From contig JAISXE010000048.1 of assembly GCA_031270615.1 (NCBI GenBank), forward strand, positions 1-10,617: a stretch of 10,617 nt of DNA, read 5' to 3'. The stretch is from Spirochaetia bacterium (GTDB lineage: Bacteria > Spirochaetota > Spirochaetia > DTKZ01). The notes below the pieces were generated by a model. It did no database searches and was not told the origin of the DNA. It saw only the letters and a list, made by a program, of their open reading frames with translations. Made by a program: the position numbers and the translations under genes. Positions 5,708-10,617 of the stretch are shown in pieces. The first letter of the stretch is position 1. The number at the start of each line of letters is the position of its first letter.

Positions 5708-8683
5708 ATGGCCACGAAGACGACCTTCCAGGGAAAACTTGATGTCTCGCTGAGTCCCGACGGGCTTGAGGCTGACATACACTTCCAGCCGGGCGGGGAT
5801 ACCGGGGAAGCGGAGCTGTCCACCCTCCTGCGGCTTTTGCAGGCGAAAAACATCCGCGAGGGGGTTGCGACAAAAGACCTTGAAGGCTTCCTGGGCAGGC
5901 TGAAAGGGGCAAAGGCGGCCTTCAGCCAGAGCGCCGCGAAGGGCACCCCGCCCCAGGAGGCCGTGCCGGAAACCCCGGCCTGGGAGGACCTGCCGATTCC
6001 GCCGGAGCTGGAGGCGAACGGCAAAAAGGCCCTTGAAGCGGCGGGCGAGCCTCTCATCTACGCGGACAAGGTTGAAAACATCAAGCATGAAAAAATCGTC
6101 CTGAAAAAATCGCGCATCCCCTTTGCCCCTCCCAAAAAAACGAAAGTCGTCGAAATCGAAAAAAAAGTCACTAAAACAAAAATCGCCGTTGATCCGGCTG
6201 TCACGGGGACGGGCTACGCCGCCGAAGGGGCCTTGATTGCCCAACTGCAGCCTTTCACGCCGGGGAAACCGGGCAAATCCGTCACCGGCGCCCTTATTCC
6301 CGCGAAAAACCCCGAAAACCCCTATGTGCATGCCGGAAAAGGCGTCCAGAAAAAAAGCGGCAAGCTCATTGCCCTTTGGGCGGGCTTTCTGCGCCACGGG
6401 AAAAACTGGGCCGAAGTCATTCCCTTCCGCGCCCACGAATGGAAACTCTCCCTAAGCCCCGACAAGAGTTCCTGCGTCCTGTCGCTGGTGCCGGGGGATG
6501 TCGCGGCAAGCGTCCCCACGGGAGAGACCATACGCGCCGCGGCCCTTGCCCTTCCCTATGAGGAATCCGAGCTTCTTCCCGCCGAGGATATTTACGTCCT
6601 GGTGCGGAACCTGGCCGCGGAAAACAAACCGGCGGAAATCCCCATAAACCGCCCCGAGGACGCGGCCATGGAAATCAGGGTGGCGGAAGACCGGCTGGCG
6701 GCCTCCCTTTTTTTGAAAAAAGGACGGGGCGGCGGAAAAGCCCTTGCCCTGAGGGAAGTGGGAAAACTGATCCAGTCAAGCGGCCTCGCGGGCCTGAATC
6801 TGAAAAAAATCCAGGCGGACATTCTGGCCTTTTATAAAAGCCAAAACCGGACCCTGGAAAATTACGCCCTGGCGAAAGGCAGGCCCCCCTCCGCGGCAAG
6901 CGCGGCGGAGATACGCTGGGAAATAAAATTCATGGATGCCGCGGCTTTGGAAAACCTGAAAAAATCCATGCCGCCGCCCGCGGCGAAAGCCGAAAACCCC
7001 GGCGGCGAAACCCGCAAAGACCCCTATGCCGGCCTAGACTCCCTGGCGGGGTTTCCCCCGCGCGCGGCGGAAATGGCCGCCTTTGTCGCGGAGGGCGAGA
7101 CGCTGCTGAGTCTGAAACCCGGCAGGCCCGGGGCTTCCGGCACGGACGTGTATGGCAAGCCCCTGACGCCGGCGGCGGGGCAGGAGGCGCGGATCGTCTG
7201 CCGCGAAAACGTGGAAATGGCGCAGAACTCGGCAAAGGCGCTCGCCGCCGGAATCTTTGAGGCGCGCAAAACCGGGGATGGCCTTGAAATCCGCGTGCGG
7301 CCCCACGCGGACGCCCGCGTGGAGGTGGGCATCGCGCCGGACGGCATGGAGGCCTTTATCACGGTTGTCCCCGCCGAAGGCACGGGCCGCGCCCTGACGC
7401 CCGCCGCCATCACCGAGGCGGTGGGCAAGGCGGGCATCGTCTACAAGGCCCAACTGCAGGAGGTCCTTGAAGCCTTGAAAAAAAAGGCCGCAGAGGGCGA
7501 AGGCTTCAGCAATCTTTCTTTCGCGAAAGGCAAAGCGGCCAAGCACGCGGCGTCCCCGAAGCTCAACGTCCTGGTCGCGGTCCAGCGGGACAAAGTCGCC
7601 ATCAAGGGGGACGGGCAGGCCGACTACAAAAACTCGAAACAAATCCCCGGCGTGAAAAAAGACCAAACCGTCGCGGAAATCCTGCCCGCGCCCGCCGCGC
7701 CCGAAGACGGCTGGGACGTGCGGGGGAAAATCCTCGCGGCGCGGGCCGCCGGAGAGCAAAGCATCAGCGTGGGCAAAAACCTGCGCCAGGAAGAAAAAGA
7801 CGGCAAAACCCTGCTCATCGCCGAGGCAAACGGGGAACTCAGCTTCGACGAACGCTCCATCGGCATCACCGAAGGCCACGTCATCAACGGCAACGTGGAC
7901 ATGAAAACGGGAAACGTCAAATTCCCCGGCACGGTAATCGTGTCCGGCTTTGTCGACACGGGTTTTTTCGTCATGGCCGGCGGGGACATAAAAATCGCCC
8001 AGGGAATCGGGGCGGCCCTCCTTTCCTCGGAAGGCTCCATCACCATCGGGCAGGGCATCAAAGGCATGGGCAAGGCCGTCCTGCGCTCGAAAAAGGATAT
8101 CGGCGCCGCCTTCGCGGAGCAGGCGCTCATCATGTCCGTGGGAAACATCACCCTCAAAAACGCCTGCGTCCGCTGCCATGTAAAATGCAACGGGAAACTC
8201 CTCCTTGCCTCGGAGAAGGGCTTCCTCATCGGCGGAAAGGTAAAGTCCCGCCTGGGCCTTGAGGCCGCCAGCCTCGGAAACGAAAGCGGCGTGCCGACTG
8301 AAATCTCGTTTGGCCAGGACTACCTCCTCGCGGATCAGGCGGAAGGCGTGGAAAAAATGATCCAAAAACTGAACGTCTCCTGCTCGAAACTCAACGTCCT
8401 CATGCGGGAAGCCGAAAAAAGCAACGACCAGCGCAAGCGGGAAAGCTGCCACACGGAAAAACTAAAAGCCATGAAGCAAATCGAAAAACTGAACCACCAG
8501 CTTCTGACCCTGCGGGAAAGATTCGAGGAACACTTCCCCGGCGAAATCACCGTGCGCGGGACGCTGTATCCGGGAGTTGTCATTGAAAGCCACGGACGGT
8601 ATTATGAAGTCAAACAGCCCAGAACCAAACTCAAACTTGTCTTTGACCAGGAATCGGGCAAAATTGTAGAAAAACAAATATAA
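5708..8683 (+). CDS. fapA: FapA (DUF342) family protein with repeated N-terminal modules
   Basis: A 991-residue protein, well above the roughly 500-700 residues I expect for FapA. The C-terminal half is canonical: a Gly/Ile/Val-rich beta-helix-like region (about 700-870, with motifs such as GHVINGNVDMKTGNVKFPG and AGGDIKIAQGIG), a coiled coil (about 875-942), then a small beta domain with GEITVRGTLYPGVVIE. The N-terminal half repeats a module that normally occurs once. Segments of the type V-x-x-S/A-P-D-G-h-E-A followed by helices appear near 10-70 and 537-595, with degenerate versions near 245-303 and 320-385. Gly-rich segments around PGKPGKSVTG (185-194) and PGRPGASGTDVYG (471-483) follow. 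There is no signal peptide, so it is cytoplasmic. In Vibrio, FapA affects polar flagellation and interacts with the sugar phosphotransferase component EIIA-Glc; the role here is inferred. Lys/Ala-rich linkers join the modules. AGGA just before ATG 5708 supports the start. Confidence 0.88.
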   Translation: MATKTTFQGKLDVSLSPDGLEADIHFQPGGDTGEAELSTLLRLLQAKNIREGVATKDLEGFLGRLKGAKAAFSQSAAKGTPPQEAVPETPAWEDLPIPPELEANGKKALEAAGEPLIYADKVENIKHEKIVLKKSRIPFAPPKKTKVVEIEKKVTKTKIAVDPAVTGTGYAAEGALIAQLQPFTPGKPGKSVTGALIPAKNPENPYVHAGKGVQKKSGKLIALWAGFLRHGKNWAEVIPFRAHEWKLSLSPDKSSCVLSLVPGDVAASVPTGETIRAAALALPYEESELLPAEDIYVLVRNLAAENKPAEIPINRPEDAAMEIRVAEDRLAASLFLKKGRGGGKALALREVGKLIQSSGLAGLNLKKIQADILAFYKSQNRTLENYALAKGRPPSAASAAEIRWEIKFMDAAALENLKKSMPPPAAKAENPGGETRKDPYAGLDSLAGFPPRAAEMAAFVAEGETLLSLKPGRPGASGTDVYGKPLTPAAGQEARIVCRENVEMAQNSAKALAAGIFEARKTGDGLEIRVRPHADARVEVGIAPDGMEAFITVVPAEGTGRALTPAAITEAVGKAGIVYKAQLQEVLEALKKKAAEGEGFSNLSFAKGKAAKHAASPKLNVLVAVQRDKVAIKGDGQADYKNSKQIPGVKKDQTVAEILPAPAAPEDGWDVRGKILAARAAGEQSISVGKNLRQEEKDGKTLLIAEANGELSFDERSIGITEGHVINGNVDMKTGNVKFPGTVIVSGFVDTGFFVMAGGDIKIAQGIGAALLSSEGSITIGQGIKGMGKAVLRSKKDIGAAFAEQALIMSVGNITLKNACVRCHVKCNGKLLLASEKGFLIGGKVKSRLGLEAASLGNESGVPTEISFGQDYLLADQAEGVEKMIQKLNVSCSKLNVLMREAEKSNDQRKRESCHTEKLKAMKQIEKLNHQLLTLRERFEEHFPGEITVRGTLYPGVVIESHGRYYEVKQPRTKLKLVFDQESGKIVEKQI

Positions 8684-8699
8684 GGAACAGGAAAAAACC

Positions 8700-9719
8700 A
8701 TGCCTTTGTTAGCGATACCCTTCCCCTCGTGGCTCAAACCGGAAATCATCCCCGGACTCCCCTTCCGCTGGTACGGCCTCATGTATCTGGTGGCCTTCGC
8801 CATAGCCTACCGGCTTTTCACCTACCAGGTAAAACAGAAAAAACTCGAACTGCCCAAAGACACCGTAACGAACCTGTTTTTCTGGGGAATCATCGGCCTC
8901 CTCCTGGGCGCGCGCATACTCTCCGCCCTGGTATACAACTACGAACCCAACCAGCCAAACAGGTATCTGCAAAACCCCCTCCTCATCTTCTGGCCCTTCG
9001 ACGAAAACATGCGCTTTGTCGGGCTTCAGGGCATGAGCTACCACGGCGGGGTCATCGGCGCAACCATCGCCATCGTTCTGTACTGCAAACGCAAGCGCCT
9101 CTCCATCCTGGAAATGGGCGACATCGTCACGACGAGCGTTCCCCTGGGCTACACCTTCGGCAGGCTGGGAAACTTCATCAACGGCGAACTCTACGGCCGC
9201 ATCACAAGCTCCGGCTGGGGCATCATCTTCCCCCAGGCGGAAAGGCTCCCCGCCCGCCTGAAGTGGGTCCAGGAAACCGCCCAGGCCGCCGGAATCCCCC
9301 TGCCTCCCGGCCCCGGCGCCCTCGTCAACCTGCCCCGCCACCCCTCGCAGCTCTACGAAGCCTTTTTTGAAGGCATCGTCCTGTGGCTCCTCCTGTGGTT
9401 CGTCTTCCGAAACAGGGCGCGCTTCAAAGGCTTCATGATCGCCGCGTACATCGGCGGCTACGGCCTGGTCCGCTTCTTCATCGAATACTTCCGCGAACCG
9501 GACAAAAACATCGGCTTCCCCATCCGCCTCTCCTCCGCGGACAACCCCATCCAGCTCCTCGTAAGCCCCTGGAACTTCACCACCGGCCAAATATTCTGCT
9601 TCCTCATGGTCCTCGCCGGGGCTTTGCTGCTAATCGTCTTCTCGCGCCTGGACAGAAAAAAACCACCCGCGGACCGTCCAAACGCGCGCGGGCAGAAAAA
9701 AAAAGAACCTAACCGCTGA
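8700..9719 (+). CDS. lgt: Phosphatidylglycerol-prolipoprotein diacylglyceryl transferase (Lgt)
   Basis: Lgt moves a diacylglyceryl group from phosphatidylglycerol to the lipobox Cys of prolipoproteins in the cytoplasmic membrane, the first step of lipoprotein maturation. The signature GRLGNFINGELYG (154-166) is present with Arg155, Asn158 and Glu163. Also present are SYHGG (113-117, the essential His), HPSQLYE (214-220) and RFFIEYFREPD (258-268, the essential Arg). Several hydrophobic segments match the multi-spanning topology (about 20-40, 60-80, 110-130, 222-237, 245-262, 297-316). At 339 residues it is longer than the common 270-300, owing to a loop around 181-212 and a basic C-terminal tail (RLDRKKPPADRP onward). 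AGGA seven bases before ATG 8700 and a 16-bp gap after fapA suggest it is the last gene of the cluster. No clear terminator follows. Confidence 0.96.
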   Translation: MPLLAIPFPSWLKPEIIPGLPFRWYGLMYLVAFAIAYRLFTYQVKQKKLELPKDTVTNLFFWGIIGLLLGARILSALVYNYEPNQPNRYLQNPLLIFWPFDENMRFVGLQGMSYHGGVIGATIAIVLYCKRKRLSILEMGDIVTTSVPLGYTFGRLGNFINGELYGRITSSGWGIIFPQAERLPARLKWVQETAQAAGIPLPPGPGALVNLPRHPSQLYEAFFEGIVLWLLLWFVFRNRARFKGFMIAAYIGGYGLVRFFIEYFREPDKNIGFPIRLSSADNPIQLLVSPWNFTTGQIFCFLMVLAGALLLIVFSRLDRKKPPADRPNARGQKKKEPNR

Positions 9720-9771
9720 CCGGGCACCTGGCGCCTGTTTAAGATTTTTGCGTTTCCACCCCAATTCGGAA

Positions 9772-9889
9772 TTTGGGCGCATTTTTTTGCGGCAGGCCGC
9801 AAAAAAAACGGGCTATCCGGGGCTGCGCTATCGCTCCGGCCCCGGCGCTCCGCGCCGGGGCTGCTCCGCACCCCTCCTATCCCTTGCGC
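9772..9889 (+). repeat. GC-rich multi-hairpin intergenic repeat core, copy B
   Basis: It begins TTTGGGCGCATTTTTTT and ends CTCCTATCCCTTGCGC, matching the ends of copy A (2961-3064, minus strand). It contains a hairpin with arms of seven T plus GCGG, loop CAGG and the complementary arm (9782-9807), then CGGGCT as in copy A, then a perfect 10-bp hairpin GCCCCGGCGC/GCGCCGGGGC with loop TCC (9839-9861). It lies 52 bases after the lgt stop. A role in message 3'-end stability is possible but not shown. Confidence 0.7.
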
Positions 9890-9899
9890 GGAAGAACAA

Positions 9900-10009
9900 G
9901 AAAACCACCGACCACGCGGAAACCACAGACAAAAAAAGAGAATTTTTTCTGTTTTTGCCTCTTTTCCCCCTTCCCCCTGTCCGTAGCGTCAGCGTGGTCA
10001 GTGGTTCTC
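9900..10009. repeat. Imperfect 31-bp inverted repeat (A/C-rich arms) of copy B
   Basis: The left arm 9900-9930 and the reverse complement of the right arm 9979-10009 align without gaps over 31 bases with 24 identities by eye. The longest shared block is GACCACGC. The 48-base spacer contains poly-A, poly-T and pyrimidine runs. The left arm also matches 2702-2742 near copy A. Confidence 0.65.
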
Positions 10010-10100
10010 TTGCATTTTTTTATTTTTTTTGCGTTTTTTCCCTGCTTTTTTGAAGCAAACCCGCTTTTTTTGAAGAGATATATAGGTAGAAGCATGTGCC

Positions 10101-10127
10101 TTCTCTTCCGGCCCCGCGCCGGGAGAA
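10101..10127 (+). promoter_or_regulatory. Leader hairpin upstream of the nuclease-like gene
   Basis: TTCTC (10101-10105) and CCGGC (10108-10112) pair with GCCGG and GAGAA (10118-10127), leaving a two-base bulge and a five-base loop. The hairpin ends 13 bases before the AGGAG ribosome binding site (10141-10145) of the gene at 10151. It is too far from a T run to be a good intrinsic terminator. A regulatory role is a guess. Confidence 0.35.
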
Positions 10128-10150
10128 CCTTGTATCTTTTAGGAGCTTAT

Positions 10151-10617
10151 ATGAAAAAGCCGGTCCATTTCGACAAAGACGCGGACATCATCGACATCCG
10201 CTACGACGAGGCCTTTAAGGCCGTCTTCACCCGCGACACCCCGCAGTCGCGCGGGGCGCTCAAAGGCCTTCTTTCCTGCCTCATCCGCAGGGAGATCACC
10301 GGCCTCACCCTCATCTCCAGCGAGCCGCCGCCCAATTTCCCCGGCGACCGCCAGATACGGTTTGACATCTGCTGCAAGTTTGACGACGGGAACCTGGCCG
10401 ACATCGAGATGACCATCGCCCCCGGTGCCTCCGAGGTGCTGCGCATGGAGTTCTACGCCACCCGCCTGTTCGTCACGCAGGACATCAGCGGCAACAGGAG
10501 CTACAAGGACCTAAAGAGCGCCTACCAGATATCCATCCTCCACAGGAACCTGTTCCCGGACGGATTTCTTGTCCACGGGTTCGAGTACCATGACGCGGAA
10601 CACGGCTTGAGTTTGGG
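10151..10617 (+). CDS. PD-(D/E)XK nuclease/putative transposase family protein (Rpn-like), 3' end outside window
   Basis: The first 155 residues of a protein cut by the window edge. It resembles the PD-(D/E)XK family annotated as putative transposase or recombination-promoting nuclease, plentiful in treponemes (the TIGR01784 model is named after Treponema denticola). Family features visible are YDEAFKAVFTRD (18-29), a helix-rich LKGLLSCLI (37-45), the presumed core FDICCKF (71-77, Asp72) and ADIEMT (83-88, Glu86), then SYKDLKSAYQISIL (117-130) and FEYHDAEHG (144-152). The position after Glu-Met, usually Gln or Lys in active members, is Thr88; I recall Thr in some treponeme members but cannot verify this. 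AGGAG five bases before ATG 10151 supports the start. These proteins promote DNA cleavage or recombination in characterised Rpn members; activity here is not established. It lies next to repeat copy B. Confidence 0.82.
   Translation, partial: MKKPVHFDKDADIIDIRYDEAFKAVFTRDTPQSRGALKGLLSCLIRREITGLTLISSEPPPNFPGDRQIRFDICCKFDDGNLADIEMTIAPGASEVLRMEFYATRLFVTQDISGNRSYKDLKSAYQISILHRNLFPDGFLVHGFEYHDAEHGLSL

Larger units (their letters stand above)
9720..10150. other. Gene-free region carrying repeat copy B
   Basis: These 431 bases between lgt and the nuclease-like gene hold the repeat core (9772-9889), an inverted pair of A/C-rich arms (9900-9930 and 9979-10009) around a poly-A/poly-T/pyrimidine-rich spacer, a T-rich tract (10012-10038), two direct copies of GC-T(6-7)-GAAG (10044-10055 and 10063-10075), and a leader hairpin (10101-10127). 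TATATA at 10079-10084 is a possible -10 box for the downstream gene, but no -35 box was seen at proper spacing. No protein-coding gene is supported. Confidence 0.7.

Noticed and set aside
8165..8179. CxxCH haem c attachment motif in FapA
   Set aside because: The protein has no export signal and the motif lies within a beta-helix-like region of a cytoplasmic protein family, so a cytochrome is not supported.
9721..9752. Intrinsic terminator after lgt (GGGCACCTGGCGCCTG followed by TTTAAGATTTTT)
   Set aside because: The only possible stem is about four base pairs with mismatches and the T run is interrupted, so it does not meet terminator criteria.

Overview
The window looks like a piece of a moderately GC-rich spirochaete chromosome, most likely Treponema or a close relative. 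This rests on four things: a MurA with Asp in place of the usual catalytic Cys, a large FapA (DUF342) protein behind a MinD/FlhG-type ATPase, an NYN nuclease-like domain fused to a cold-shock domain, and a truncated copy of the PD-(D/E)XK 'putative transposase' family that is abundant in treponemes. The assignment is an inference from gene content; no rRNA or other phylogenetic marker is present.

Layout. (1) Bases 1-2521, plus strand: a predicted surface or periplasmic lipoprotein of unknown function, then murA 32 bp downstream with its own ribosome binding site. (2) Bases 2522-3077: no convincing gene. This stretch holds copy A of a GC-rich multi-hairpin intergenic repeat plus two A/C-rich arms related to each other as imperfect inverted repeats. 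(3) Bases 3078-4016, minus strand: the NYN/cold-shock fusion. (4) Bases 4017-4154: a short divergent promoter region with a good sigma70-type promoter on each strand. (5) Bases 4155-9719, plus strand: a tightly packed four-gene cluster (small membrane protein, MinD/FlhG-like ATPase, FapA, Lgt) with spacings of -10, 18 and 16 bp, probably one operon. (6) Bases 9720-10150: gene-free, holding copy B of the repeat in the opposite orientation to copy A, again followed by an inverted pair of A/C-rich arms. (7) Bases 10151 to the end: the 5' part of the PD-(D/E)XK nuclease/transposase-like gene, cut by the window edge.

How the genes may work together. MurA (first committed step of peptidoglycan synthesis) and Lgt (first step of lipoprotein maturation) are envelope housekeeping enzymes, and the lipoprotein at the left edge would be an Lgt substrate. 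The ATPase-FapA pair suggests a cytoplasmic or polar organising function, possibly linked to flagellar placement, by analogy with FlhG and with Vibrio FapA. Here FapA is enlarged by internal repetition of its N-terminal module. The clearest structure not explained by genes is the composite repeat present twice in inverted orientation at 2.7-3.06 kb and 9.77-10.01 kb.
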